Source: Limosilactobacillus caecicola | GTDB lineage: Bacteria > Bacillota > Bacilli > Lactobacillales > Lactobacillaceae | Length of the DNA stretch: 64,000 nt | Assembly (NCBI RefSeq): GCF_943192935.1 | Contig: NZ_CALPCI010000001.1 | Coordinates: 487,394 to 551,393, forward strand | Reading direction: 5' to 3' | In this document: in pieces, positions 53,781-63,839 of the stretch | Position numbering within the stretch: position 1 is the first letter of the stretch | Layout: each line of letters begins with the position of its first letter | Translations under genes and position numbers: made by a program | The notes under the pieces: generated by a model | Told to the model about the DNA's origin: nothing | The model's database searches: none | What the model saw: the letters and a program-made list of their open reading frames with translations, nothing else

Positions 53781-55049
53781 ATGGAAAAACACAATGTCTT
53801 AGTAGTTGGGGAAGGTGGTCGCGAATTTGCGATTGCCAAGCAACTTCAGCAAAGCCCCCACGTTCAGCAAGTTTACTGTGCCCCGGGCAATGTTGGCATG
53901 GCAACAGTAGGGGTTGAAACGGTCGCAATTGAAGAAAATGACTTTCCGCGATTGATTGAATTTGCGAAGCACCACGATGTGGTCTGGACGTTTGTTGGTC
54001 CTGAAGATTCGTTGGTGGAAGGAATTGTCGACGATTTTACAGCGGCAGGTCTCAAGATTTTTGGCCCAACCGCCCGGGCGGCCCAACTGGAGGGTTCAAA
54101 GGACTATGCGTTGAATTTCATGGACCATTACGGAGTACCAACTGCACAACACCATAGTTATCGGGATCAGACCGCCGCTTTGAATGGGATTGCTGAATTT
54201 GGTTTTCCAGTCGTCATTAAAGAAAACGGTCTGGCTGGTGGAAAAGGGGTTGTGATTGCCCAAGATCGGGAAGAAGCAACTCAAACGATTCGTGAGCTAT
54301 TCGCCAATGGTCAATCGCGCGTGGTGATCGAAGAGTGCCTCAACGGGCCCGAATACTCAATGTTTTTAGTCTTGAGTAACGGCCATTACCGGATCCTCCC
54401 AATGGCCCAGGATCATAAGCGGGCTGCTGATGGCGACCGGGGACCCAATACTGGTGGTATGGGGGCTTACAGTCCCCTTCCTCAATTGAGTGATCAAGAT
54501 TATGAACAGATGGTCAAAGAAGTAGTGGAACCAACAGTGAAAGGACTAGTGGCTGGTAATTATCACTATCACGGCATCCTATACATTGGTTTGATTCTGA
54601 CGGCTGATGGGCCAAAGGTGATTGAATATAACGTTCGCCTGGGTGATCCAGAAACTCAGGTGATTTTGCCGCTACTAGAGACGGACCTGTTTGAATTGGT
54701 GGACCATGCTTTGAATGATGAGCCCCTTCCTGAGATTCAGGTCAGCGCGGCAGCAACCTTTGGAGTCGTAGTTGCTTCAGCGGGATATCCACAACACCCG
54801 GTCCATGGTCAAATGATTGGCAAATTGCCGACAACGGACCAGGTGATGATTGATTATGCCAACGTCGCGGGGACCCTTGATCAATTAGTGGGTAATGGTG
54901 GACGCCTGTTAATGGTGTTAGCTAAGGATTCTTCTTTACAAGCGGCTCGTGACCGCGTCTATCAGTATCTGGCTGCTTATGATTGGGACCAGTGTTTTTA
55001 CCGCCATGATATTGGGGCGAAAGCCGGTTTGGGATCGAACAAACTCTAA
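53781..55049 (+). CDS. purD: phosphoribosylamine--glycine ligase
   Basis: GAR synthetase, an ATP-grasp enzyme joining phosphoribosylamine and glycine. VVGEGGREFAIA near residues 8-19 (GGRE where most have GGREH), KENGLAGGKGVVIA (about 148-161) and YNVRLGDPETQ (about 284-294) are family motifs. Length 422 aa. Last gene of the pur operon; no strong terminator follows before gpmA. Confidence 0.95.
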   Translation: MEKHNVLVVGEGGREFAIAKQLQQSPHVQQVYCAPGNVGMATVGVETVAIEENDFPRLIEFAKHHDVVWTFVGPEDSLVEGIVDDFTAAGLKIFGPTARAAQLEGSKDYALNFMDHYGVPTAQHHSYRDQTAALNGIAEFGFPVVIKENGLAGGKGVVIAQDREEATQTIRELFANGQSRVVIEECLNGPEYSMFLVLSNGHYRILPMAQDHKRAADGDRGPNTGGMGAYSPLPQLSDQDYEQMVKEVVEPTVKGLVAGNYHYHGILYIGLILTADGPKVIEYNVRLGDPETQVILPLLETDLFELVDHALNDEPLPEIQVSAAATFGVVVASAGYPQHPVHGQMIGKLPTTDQVMIDYANVAGTLDQLVGNGGRLLMVLAKDSSLQAARDRVYQYLAAYDWDQCFYRHDIGAKAGLGSNKL

Positions 55050-55139
55050 TCCGCCTATTGGAATTTGTCTGGGAATGGATTAAAATATGTTGGTAATGCA
55101 TTTTATTGCGAGACTAAAGAAGAAAGAGGTCAATTGAAC

Positions 55140-55835
55140 ATGGCTAAATTAGTATTAATTCGTCACGGGCAAAGTGAATGGAACCTTTCAAACCAATTTA
55201 CTGGTTGGGTTGACGTTGATTTAAGTGAAAAGGGTGTTGAACAAGCTAAGGCTGCTGGGAAGGCAATTGCTGAACACGGTCTGCAATTTGACTACGCCTA
55301 CACTTCCGTTTTGAAGCGGGCCATCAAGACTTTGCACTACGCTCTTGAAGAATGTGACCAACTTTGGATCCCAGAATTCAAGACTTGGCGTTTAAATGAA
55401 CGTCACTACGGTGCTTTGCAAGGTCACAACAAGAAGAAGGCCGCTGAAAAGTACGGTGACGAACAAGTGCATATTTGGCGTCGTTCATACGATGTTTTAC
55501 CACCATTGCTGAGTGCCGACGACGAAGGTTCCGCTGCGAAGGACCGTCGTTACGCTAACCTCGACCCACGGGCCATTCCTGGTGGTGAAAACTTAAAGGT
55601 TACTTTGGAACGGGTAATTCCTTTATGGCAAGATGAAATTGCACCAAAGTTGTTAGACAACAAGAATGTGATCATTGCCGCTCACGGAAACTCCCTCCGG
55701 GCCCTTTCCAAGTACATCGAACAAATCTCTGATGAAGACATCATGAACCTGGAAATGGCTACTGGTCAACCGGTTGTCTACACCTTTGATGACAAGCTCA
55801 ATGTTTTGGAAAAGGAAAAGTACGACATTGACTAA
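55140..55835 (+). CDS. gpmA: 2,3-bisphosphoglycerate-dependent phosphoglycerate mutase
   Basis: Glycolytic enzyme interconverting 3- and 2-phosphoglycerate. The phosphohistidine motif [10 protein letters not shown] is at residues 6-15 and the second histidine at [11 protein letters not shown] near 180-190. Length 231 aa. The start ATG 55140 follows GAAAGAGG; the frame is open upstream but without family sequence. Codon use here is more biased than in the pur genes, as expected for a highly expressed gene. Confidence 0.95.
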   Translation: MAKLVLIRHGQSEWNLSNQFTGWVDVDLSEKGVEQAKAAGKAIAEHGLQFDYAYTSVLKRAIKTLHYALEECDQLWIPEFKTWRLNERHYGALQGHNKKKAAEKYGDEQVHIWRRSYDVLPPLLSADDEGSAAKDRRYANLDPRAIPGGENLKVTLERVIPLWQDEIAPKLLDNKNVIIAAHGNSLRALSKYIEQISDEDIMNLEMATGQPVVYTFDDKLNVLEKEKYDID

Positions 55836-55857
55836 TTAAGCACTGCAAAATTATCTT

Positions 55858-55887
55858 GGAGGCTGAGTCCAACTCGGCCTCTTTTCT
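55858..55887 (+). terminator. gpmA terminator
   Basis: GAGGCTGAGT pairs with ACTCGGCCTC (one G-T) followed by TTTTCT. Confidence 0.8.
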
Positions 55888-55905
55888 ATGTAAAGGAGAA
55901 CAGGA

Positions 55906-57405
55906 ATGGTTTGGACATGGGATGTCATTCGCCGCATCATTGAAGTGTTGTGGCTAATCAACATCGGCTTTGCAATTTGGACGGTTTTCCGGAGCCGGCG
56001 GGATATTGCTTCCACGTGGGCCTGGTTGCTAGTGCTGTCCGTCTTTCCGGTCGTCGGCTTTATTGCCTACCTTTTCTTGGGACGGCAGCTTTCGCACGAT
56101 GATATTTTCTCAATGCGAGAAGAAGAACTTCGGATGCAAAACCGCTTCTTAAAAAAGCAACACAAGCTGATTCAAAAACATAAGCTGCTTCCCGAAGGGG
56201 ACCGTCATACGAAGGATCGGATGATGGTTAACGGCTTTTTGAACAACAGTGAAGTACCGATTACTTTTGATAATCAGGTGGACCTCTTTACCGACGGGCA
56301 CGTTAAATTTGCTCACCTAATCGACGACATCAATCACGCCCAGACCATGATCAGTCTTGAATACTACACTTTCTATTCTGATGAGCTGGGCCACCGGGTA
56401 TTACATGCCCTAGAAAAGGCTGCCCAACGGGGAGTGAAGGTCCGGGTTTTGTACGATATTAGTGGTTCCCGGGGGACGAAACCGCGGTTTTTCAACCACC
56501 TTCGTGAACTCGGTGGTGAGGCCCAGCCCTTTATTTCGGCCCCGAAGCACTGGTTTATGACCCCACGGATGAACTATCATCTTCACCGTAAGTTGGTCAT
56601 TATCGACCACCAGCTCGGTTATATTGGTGGCTTTAATATTGGTGACCAATACTTAGGCTTAATGCCTAAGTTTGGTTACTGGCGGGACTCTCATCTTCGG
56701 GTGCGCGGTCAGGCAGCCCAAATGATGGAAATCCGGTTTGCAATGGATTGGAATACCAGTTGTCGGCGGTCACGGCTTCCGAAATTTAGCTTGGATGAAG
56801 AGTTAGCAAACTTTAAAATTCAGCGGCCAACTGATGAAGAGATAGAGTCACAAAACCTGGTCCCAATGCAAATTGTTTCATCAGGGCCTGATAATCAACG
56901 GTTTGCCATCCGTCGAGGTTATGAAAACCTCATTAGTCGCGCTACCAAGTACGTCTACATTCAATCTCCATATTTAATTCCAGAGCCATCCATTTTAGAG
57001 GCACTCGTGATTTCGGCCCACAGTGGGGTTGATGTCCGAATCATGATTCCATGCAAACCTGACCACCCATTCGTTTACCGGGCCACGGAATACTATGCTA
57101 AATACTTGGTCAACAATGGTGTCAAGGTCTACAAGTATGATAATGGCTTTATCCATGCCAAGACTTTGGTGGCGGATGGGACCCTTTCTTCAGTGGGTTC
57201 TGCCAACATGGATTACCGGAGCTTTAGCCTCAACTTTGAAGTCAACGCCTTCTCGTATAGCCATGATCTGGCAGAACGTTTGCGGGATGTCTATGAGCAG
57301 GATCTTAAAAAGTGTACTCAATTAACTCCTGAGTATTTTGCTCAACAAACAAAGTGGCGTAAGTTCAAACAATACTTCTCCAGGTTACTTTCACCAATTC
57401 TGTAA
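55906..57405 (+). CDS. cls: cardiolipin synthase
   Basis: Membrane phospholipase-D-type enzyme condensing two phosphatidylglycerols to cardiolipin. Two N-terminal membrane helices (about residues 9-27 and 37-58) precede two HKD motifs: HRKLVIIDHQLGYIGG near residues 227-242 and HAKTLVADGTLSSVGSAN near 418-435. Length 499 aa is typical. The start ATG follows AAAGGAG. Confidence 0.95.
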   Translation: MVWTWDVIRRIIEVLWLINIGFAIWTVFRSRRDIASTWAWLLVLSVFPVVGFIAYLFLGRQLSHDDIFSMREEELRMQNRFLKKQHKLIQKHKLLPEGDRHTKDRMMVNGFLNNSEVPITFDNQVDLFTDGHVKFAHLIDDINHAQTMISLEYYTFYSDELGHRVLHALEKAAQRGVKVRVLYDISGSRGTKPRFFNHLRELGGEAQPFISAPKHWFMTPRMNYHLHRKLVIIDHQLGYIGGFNIGDQYLGLMPKFGYWRDSHLRVRGQAAQMMEIRFAMDWNTSCRRSRLPKFSLDEELANFKIQRPTDEEIESQNLVPMQIVSSGPDNQRFAIRRGYENLISRATKYVYIQSPYLIPEPSILEALVISAHSGVDVRIMIPCKPDHPFVYRATEYYAKYLVNNGVKVYKYDNGFIHAKTLVADGTLSSVGSANMDYRSFSLNFEVNAFSYSHDLAERLRDVYEQDLKKCTQLTPEYFAQQTKWRKFKQYFSRLLSPIL

Positions 57406-57423
57406 AAAGTAATGCCAAAATTA

Positions 57424-57477
57424 AAAGGACTTCATCCCCGTTAGCTATTGTCTAGCGAGGATGAAGTCCCTTTTTTA
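57424..57477. terminator. bidirectional terminator between cls and ldhD
   Basis: AAAAGGACTTCATCC faces GGATGAAGTCCCTTTT with an inner GTTAGC/CTAGC pairing; T-runs lie on both strands. Confidence 0.88.
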
Positions 57478-57491
57478 GTTAGGAAATATGA

Positions 57492-58526
<1,035 letters not shown>

Positions 58527-58670
58527 CTAATCATCGGACTAAGTAATATTGTAACGCTAGCTTGGTTGAAAAGGAGCGTCAAAGACGGACTTTTTTATCT
58601 TTAATACTAAGGATCCCAATCGAAAAGCCGTTAATAACTTCTCAATTGGGCCCCTTTACAGATGGTGAAC

Positions 58671-59657
58671 CTAGTTCACGTTGTTAATATTTTGGTCATT
58701 GATGAATGGGTAGGAAACTAATTGGTCACCGGCCAGGTCTTCCTTATTCATGTCGACCAGGTTAATTTGGTTGTTTGTGTAAGTGGTGTAGTAAGCTAAG
58801 CCCTTATCAAGGTTGTAGCCAACGGTGTAGATGGTGTGTTCAAACTTAGCAGGGTTGGAAGCAACTTGGTCTAAACCACTTTGTTGTTCAACGGAGTGCA
58901 TGACGTGGAACAATTGCGTCACGTTGGCAACTTCATCGTGTTCGTCCCAATGAGCGTTGTACTTATTGAAGGTTGCACGAACAAACCGGCTCATGGAATC
59001 CATGCCACCCGGTAAATCACGAGTGCCTAATCCCCGACTAAAGTCAGTCAGTTCAACTTGTTTAGAGAACGTGTTTGGTAGTGTGTCGGCGGACAGGGTC
59101 CGGTAGTTGTTCAAATTGAACAATTGCTTAGGGAATTGTGGGTTGTTGGTCAAAACCCCCACGGGATCATCATAAACGTGGACACCATCAATGTCGCTTT
59201 CCAAAACAATGGCCTTGTCGCCATCGGCAATTAACCAGTGAAGTGGTGAAGTAGGTAATTGATCACTGAAGGACTTGTTAGTAATGTTGACGTTGGCTAA
59301 TAATTCCTTTGCTTCGTCAACATTGGCACATTGGCTCAATACCCATGGAATTAATTCAAATGAGGTGACGTTATCCTTGCCAGCGGCCACTTCGGTATAG
59401 TGAGCGTTGTCAGGGTAGTTCAAGCCACCCATTGCCAGGCCTTGGTCGTTGGCAGCGTCAAAGTAAAGTGGGTAATTGTTCATTACCGCAGCGATTCCAA
59501 CTAAGGCGTAGTGGTGGTCAAGCGTTTTGACATCTTTGAAATCAAATGAATAGTTTTGGGGGGTAATGACGATTTTTTGCCCATATGACAATTCAAGATC
59601 GAGGTTCCGCCCAAAATAATGGTTGTTATCAACCGCGAAATTAAGTGCAGTACACAT
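58671..59657 (-). CDS. bsh: bile salt hydrolase (choloylglycine hydrolase)
   Basis: N-terminal-nucleophile hydrolase splitting glycine or taurine from conjugated bile acids; a gut-adaptation trait. After removal of Met1, Cys2 is the nucleophile (CTALNF); Arg17 and Asp20 (GRNLD), Asn80 (GGLNYPDN), Asn171 (TNNP) and Arg227 complete the catalytic set. The NYPDN wording fits bile salt hydrolases rather than penicillin V acylases. Length 328 aa. The ATG follows AAAGGA. It stands alone. Confidence 0.9.
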   Translation of the reverse strand: MCTALNFAVDNNHYFGRNLDLELSYGQKIVITPQNYSFDFKDVKTLDHHYALVGIAAVMNNYPLYFDAANDQGLAMGGLNYPDNAHYTEVAAGKDNVTSFELIPWVLSQCANVDEAKELLANVNITNKSFSDQLPTSPLHWLIADGDKAIVLESDIDGVHVYDDPVGVLTNNPQFPKQLFNLNNYRTLSADTLPNTFSKQVELTDFSRGLGTRDLPGGMDSMSRFVRATFNKYNAHWDEHDEVANVTQLFHVMHSVEQQSGLDQVASNPAKFEHTIYTVGYNLDKGLAYYTTYTNNQINLVDMNKEDLAGDQLVSYPFINDQNINNVN

Positions 59658-60076
59658 AATAGGACATCCTTTCCCTAATGCATTTTAATAAAACAATTTT
59701 CATTATAGGTAGCTCCGTCTTCTTTGTAAAGGAGTATGCGTTTGCTTATAAGAACCTTACTTAAATAGTCGTGAAGTCGAAGTTAATGCGGCAAAGATGA
59801 CTCAATAAACCTGCAAGACGTGATTTTCAATCATAAATCAAAAAATTTTTATTTTTGCTAAAAGCAAGCGGACGATTAATGGAATCCAACTAACAACATG
59901 GGGGACGATTTATAAAAATCAACGGCACAATAAATATGAACAAATTAAGAAAATTATTTAAAAAAGCAATGACACGGTTGAGAATTTAACCGCGTTTTGT
60001 TATGTTTAGTTCATTATCATTAATTGTGCTATGATGGAAGTTGATTAGCACTGAAATATCCAGAGGAGAGAATAGA
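59658..60076. other. intergenic region, no confident gene
   Basis: About 420 bases, very A/T-rich. The plus strand is open without a start from about 59822 to a TAA near 59976, reading FSIINQKIFIFAKSKRTING then IQLTTWGTIYKNQRHN and KYEQIKKII; this looks like a protein tail but I do not recognise it. A hairpin CGGTT/AACCG near 59974-59991 with TTTTGTT after it could be a terminator. A TATGAT-like -10 near 60030 may serve the DUF975 gene. Confidence 0.4.
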
Positions 60077-61003
60077 ATGAAAAAAGTTTCGTTAAAGGAT
60101 TTTATTGGGGAGCTGCGGGCCAGCTTAAAGGGTCAGTATACTAATGCTCTGTGGCCAATCGGTGGATTCTTCATTATCTTTATTGCCTTAAGTTTGATTT
60201 GTTTGTACTTCTTCCAGGGAATTGCTAGTTCCATTATGATGAGCTTGATGATGGTGATGTACGGAATGGCTTCGATGGGGGCCATTGGGTTTGCATTTTT
60301 AGAAATGCTGGTTGCCTTAGGTTTGCTCTTAGCAGTACGTTTCTTCTACGGCTTCTTCCAAGTTGCCTTCCAATATACGTACCTTGCCCGTTATCGTGAT
60401 GATAGCCAAAAAGTGTCGGCATCATCCATTTGGCAACAGTACAAACGATTAAATAAAAACCAATTATGGCGGTTAGCCTTGTACGCTGGTTTGTTTATCT
60501 TCTTATGGACACTGCCACTAGATATCGTTGGCGGCCTTTTAGCTAAGTACAAGGTGGCAGTGATTATTTGCCGGGTTCTAAACCTCATCGTAGTCATTTG
60601 GAAAGCTCTGCAATACTCCCAAGGATACTTCGTTTACAAAGACAAGCGTCCTGAATTCTTGGGCCAATCCATGCGGCACGCCTTAACTGCCAGCAAACGG
60701 TTTATGAAGGGCTTGAAGTGGAATTACCTATTAGTAATGATTGTGACCGTCGTGTTACCAATTGTGATTTGGACTGCCATTTTTGGTGGCCTTGGTTACT
60801 ACGGGATTTACACCGCCACTAATTTCTGCATCTGGCTCGGGTTCATCTTAGCCTTCTTGGGCTTGGTTGCTTGGTTGCCGGTTTGCTATGCAGCAACTGC
60901 TTTGTACTATCACAAGACCGCTCCGGCTCAAGACTTGGATAAGGACTTTGAAGGAACTTTCAAGTCCGTCGAGGTTTTGACGGGTCAAGCCGATAAGAAG
61001 TAA
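60077..61003 (+). CDS. DUF975 family membrane protein
   Basis: 308 residues with about five or six hydrophobic segments (about 28-52, 60-92, 133-152, 160-178, 217-240 and 247-275). The SLKGQYTNALWP beginning and the FYGFFQVAFQYTYLARYRD stretch fit DUF975. The role is unknown. The start is ATG 60077 behind GAGGAGAG; the frame is open 12 codons upstream without support. A terminator follows. Confidence 0.8.
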   Translation: MKKVSLKDFIGELRASLKGQYTNALWPIGGFFIIFIALSLICLYFFQGIASSIMMSLMMVMYGMASMGAIGFAFLEMLVALGLLLAVRFFYGFFQVAFQYTYLARYRDDSQKVSASSIWQQYKRLNKNQLWRLALYAGLFIFLWTLPLDIVGGLLAKYKVAVIICRVLNLIVVIWKALQYSQGYFVYKDKRPEFLGQSMRHALTASKRFMKGLKWNYLLVMIVTVVLPIVIWTAIFGGLGYYGIYTATNFCIWLGFILAFLGLVAWLPVCYAATALYYHKTAPAQDLDKDFEGTFKSVEVLTGQADKK

Positions 61004-61015
61004 TTAATAATGAGT

Positions 61016-61050
61016 AATCTCATCCGATTTGTTAGGATGGGATTTTTTAT
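61016..61050 (+). terminator. terminator after the DUF975 gene
   Basis: ATCTCATCC pairs with GGATGGGAT (one G-T) followed by TTTTTT. Confidence 0.85.
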
Positions 61051-61060
61051 TGCATTTATG

Positions 61061-61089
61061 TTGACATTTGTAAACGATGGTTTTATAGT
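61061..61089 (+). promoter_or_regulatory. copper operon promoter
   Basis: TTGACA (61061-61066), a 17-base spacer and TATAGT (61084-61089). A cop box overlaps the -35. Confidence 0.8.
61063..61072. promoter_or_regulatory. cop box 1
   Basis: GACATTTGTA matches the CopY operator TACANNTGTA at 7 of 8 fixed bases and overlaps the -35 hexamer. Confidence 0.65.
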
Positions 61090-61107
61090 AAATCTAGAAA
61101 ATATAAT

Positions 61108-61117
61108 TACAAACGTA
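61108..61117. promoter_or_regulatory. cop box 2
   Basis: TACAAACGTA matches TACANNTGTA at 7 of 8 fixed bases, in the leader between promoter and ribosome site. No CopY-type repressor gene lies in this window. Confidence 0.65.
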
Positions 61118-61136
61118 AACATAGGAGATGGCGATT

Positions 61137-61508
61137 ATGCAAACAGCATTGATTTTAGTAATTAGCGTAGTTTTGATTGTGGCGATTATTTGGTGGTTCT
61201 TTGGTAAACATGAACAAGCGGTTGGTCAAGCCAAAACGACGAACGATCACCAAACAGCAACAGTGGTTGTGAAGGGGGGCTACTCTCCTTCGACAATCGT
61301 CCTCAAGAAGGGGGTTCCCGCAACGTTAAACTTTGATATGAAAGATTCAACGGCGTGCTTATCACACGTGGTGTTTGACCAACTGGGCGTGGACAAGGAT
61401 TTGACCAAGCAACCAGTCACGAGTGTGGAAATTCCTACTGATAAGGCGGGTGACATTAACTTTGCTTGTGGAATGAACATGTTCCACGGAAAGGTGGTTG
61501 TCAAATAA
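61137..61508 (+). CDS. membrane-anchored cupredoxin-domain protein
   Basis: 123 residues: an N-terminal membrane anchor (about residues 3-21), a short linker and a cupredoxin-like fold. Candidate copper ligands are Cys74 and His77 (ACLSH) and Cys111, Met113, Met115 and His117 ([11 protein letters not shown]). The start is ATG 61137; an ATG at 61128 touches the GGAG site. Its stop overlaps the ATPase start by one base, so it probably hands copper to or from the pump at the outer face of the membrane. Confidence 0.85.
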   Translation: MQTALILVISVVLIVAIIWWFFGKHEQAVGQAKTTNDHQTATVVVKGGYSPSTIVLKKGVPATLNFDMKDSTACLSHVVFDQLGVDKDLTKQPVTSVEIPTDKAGDINFACGMNMFHGKVVVK

Positions 61509-63424
61509 TGAAACTTAATTTGCAACGGCGGTTTTGGATTTCACTCATTTTCACGATCCCGCTGCTGATTCAAATGCTCCTGATGCCTTTCCATATTATG
61601 ATGCCCGGGCATGTTTGGATTGCATTTGTGACGACCACAATTGTGATGATTGTCGGTGCTTGGCCATATTGGGTAAGTGCATGGGCCGCTTTCGGTCGCC
61701 ATAACGCGAATATGAATACGCTAGTGGCGATTGGTACGGTTATCGCATATGGTTACAGTATTTTTGCGATGGCTACTGGACGGGATGTTTACTTTGAGAG
61801 TGCGGCGTTCATTACGGTTTTTGTCCTACTTGGCGACGTCATGGAAGAGCGGATGCACCAACGAGCTTCAAATGCATTAAAGAAGCTTCTTGATTTGCAG
61901 GCCAAAGAAGCCTGGGTCCTGGTGGATGGCCGATATGTGGCGACACCAGTGGATCGGATTAAGGCTGGTGCCATTGTGCGCGTCAAACCAGGGGAACGAA
62001 TTCCGTTGGACGGGGTCGTCACTAGTGGTGAGTCGGCAGTTGATGAATCAATGATTACTGGTGAAAGTATGCCGGTTAACAAGCAGGTTGGCGATGAAGT
62101 CGTGGGATCGACGATTAATGGTGATGGGACGTTAACGGTCCGGATCACGAAGGTCGGACAAGAAACGATGCTGGCTCAAATCGTGGAAATGGTTAAAAAA
62201 GCGCAAACTAGTCATGCCCCAATCCAAGATCTAACCGACCGGATTTCACAATTCTTTGTCCCTGCCGTTTTGATCCTTGCAATCATTACTTTTGCGGTTT
62301 GGACAGTTTTCCTGAATGCTAGTATGGTTCAAGCAATGCTCTATGCGGTGGCCGTGATTGTAATTGCCTGTCCGTGTGCCTTGGGATTGGCAACCCCGAC
62401 GGCTCTGATGGTCGGCACTGGACGCGCGGCAAAGATGGGGATCCTGATCAAGGATGGTCAGGCCCTCGAAGTAATCGATGACTTGAAGGCGATTATTTTT
62501 GATAAAACAGGAACCATTACGGTTGGTAAACCAGTAGTTACTGATATCGTTGGTGATCAACAACAGGTCCTCCAGGTCGCTGCGAGTTTGGAAGACCAGT
62601 CAGAACACCCGTTGGCAAGTGCCGTTGTACAACGAGCTAAAGAAGACAATGTTGATCTGTTGACGGCGACGAATTTTGCTGCAGTTCGTGGTCAGGGGGT
62701 CCGTGGGCAAATTGATGGTCAAACCGCTTTTGTAGGCAGTGAACGTTTAGCCTCAGGTATGCGGATCCCGGCTGAGTTAGCACACCAAGGCGCTGAATTG
62801 CAAGCTGCAGCCAAGACGGTGGTTTTAGTTGGTTTAGGAGATCAAGTGATTGGACTAATCGCCATTCAAGATTCGCCAAAGCCAACTTCAGCCCAGGCGA
62901 TTAATGAGCTAAATAAGTGGGGCCTAAAGACCGTCATGCTGACTGGTGATAACCAGGCGGTGGCCGAGGCGATTGGCAAACAAGTTGGTATTCAGAAGGT
63001 GATCGCCGGTGTGCTCCCTAACGAAAAAGCAGACTATGTTGCTGCAGAACAGCAAGCAGGCAAGGTGGCCTTCGTTGGTGACGGTATTAATGATGCCCCG
63101 GCGTTGACAATGGCGGATGTTGGAATTGCAATGGGCTCTGGTACCGATATTGCAATCGAGTCTGGAGAGATTGTCTTAGTCCAAAATGACCTCCGTGGTG
63201 TAGTTCAGGCCTTAGAGATGAGTAGGAAGACTTTCCAACGGATTAAACTGAACCTTTTCTGGTCGTTAATTTACAATGTCATCGGGATCCCAATTGCTGC
63301 TGGTGTTTTCGTTGGCCTTGGAATTGCCCTTAGTCCAGAGTTTGCGGCCTTAGCGATGGCCTTTAGCTCCGTATCAGTTGTGACGTCTTCATTAATGCTT
63401 AATCGGACTAAAATCAGTGCTTGA
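61508..63424 (+). CDS. copB: copper-translocating P-type ATPase
   Basis: P1B-type heavy-metal pump, 638 aa. The metal site in the membrane is Cys288-Pro-Cys290 ([12 protein letters not shown]). The phosphorylation site is Asp332 (DKTGT), the actuator TGES motif lies near residues 184-187, the nucleotide-domain HP motif in SEHPLASA near 366-373, and [10 protein letters not shown] near 524-533. It has no N-terminal CxxC metal-binding domain or histidine-rich tail, unlike many CopA or CopB proteins. The start is ATG 61508 over the cupredoxin stop. Copper export is the best call given the cop boxes and cupredoxin partner; silver would also fit. Confidence 0.92.
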   Translation: MKLNLQRRFWISLIFTIPLLIQMLLMPFHIMMPGHVWIAFVTTTIVMIVGAWPYWVSAWAAFGRHNANMNTLVAIGTVIAYGYSIFAMATGRDVYFESAAFITVFVLLGDVMEERMHQRASNALKKLLDLQAKEAWVLVDGRYVATPVDRIKAGAIVRVKPGERIPLDGVVTSGESAVDESMITGESMPVNKQVGDEVVGSTINGDGTLTVRITKVGQETMLAQIVEMVKKAQTSHAPIQDLTDRISQFFVPAVLILAIITFAVWTVFLNASMVQAMLYAVAVIVIACPCALGLATPTALMVGTGRAAKMGILIKDGQALEVIDDLKAIIFDKTGTITVGKPVVTDIVGDQQQVLQVAASLEDQSEHPLASAVVQRAKEDNVDLLTATNFAAVRGQGVRGQIDGQTAFVGSERLASGMRIPAELAHQGAELQAAAKTVVLVGLGDQVIGLIAIQDSPKPTSAQAINELNKWGLKTVMLTGDNQAVAEAIGKQVGIQKVIAGVLPNEKADYVAAEQQAGKVAFVGDGINDAPALTMADVGIAMGSGTDIAIESGEIVLVQNDLRGVVQALEMSRKTFQRIKLNLFWSLIYNVIGIPIAAGVFVGLGIALSPEFAALAMAFSSVSVVTSSLMLNRTKISA

Positions 63425-63500
63425 CGGATCAAATGTCTAATAGTTTGATCATGTAAATTGTAAGAATATAAATGTACTTTTACATTATCGTTTAATAGAA

Positions 63501-63535
63501 CGAGGCTAAGCGTTAGCTTAGCCTCGCTTTTTTGC
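63501..63535 (+). terminator. copper operon terminator
   Basis: CGAGGCTAAG and CTTAGCCTCG form a 10-bp stem with a short loop, followed by CTTTTTT. Confidence 0.9.
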
Positions 63536-63624
63536 TTTATTCATGATGAAATATTCATATTAAAATGTTCAGAACACAATAAAAACGAGGCTCAAAAGTT
63601 AGCTCAAAAACTTTTGAAATGATG

Positions 63625-63653
63625 TTGACAAACGTTGCAGGATAATTTATAGT
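63625..63653 (+). promoter_or_regulatory. rRNA operon promoter P1
   Basis: TTGACA (63625-63630), a 17-base spacer and TATAGT (63648-63653). Confidence 0.8.
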
Positions 63654-63709
63654 ATATAACCGTTGTCGCGTAATGATGTGATTTAACAATGATTGATTAA
63701 AATTATGTG

Positions 63710-63738
63710 TTGACATTGATGCGGCAATTTGATATTCT
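63710..63738 (+). promoter_or_regulatory. rRNA operon promoter P2
   Basis: TTGACA (63710-63715), a 17-base spacer and TATTCT (63733-63738), 85 bases after P1. Confidence 0.8.
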
Positions 63739-63799
63739 ATAATAGTTGTCTGCTTAAATGATTTTTCAATCATTTCTCAAAATAATTTCAAAAAAGTTG

Positions 63800-63828
63800 T
63801 TGACGAGATACGGATAACATGTTATTAT
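63800..63828 (+). promoter_or_regulatory. rRNA operon promoter P3
   Basis: TTGACG (63800-63805), a 17-base spacer and TATTAT (63823-63828), 90 bases after P2. Confidence 0.75.
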
Positions 63829-63839
63829 AATAAATGCTC

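Noticed and set aside
59936..59989. 17-codon frame for a basic peptide (MNKLRKLFKKAMTRLRI)
   Set aside because: It looks like a cationic amphipathic peptide but has no ribosome site, and its end runs into a hairpin; A/T-rich sequence gives such lysine runs by chance.
63555..63773. 72-residue minus-strand frame across the rRNA promoters
   Set aside because: It covers the tandem rRNA promoters, has no ribosome site and no recognisable protein features.
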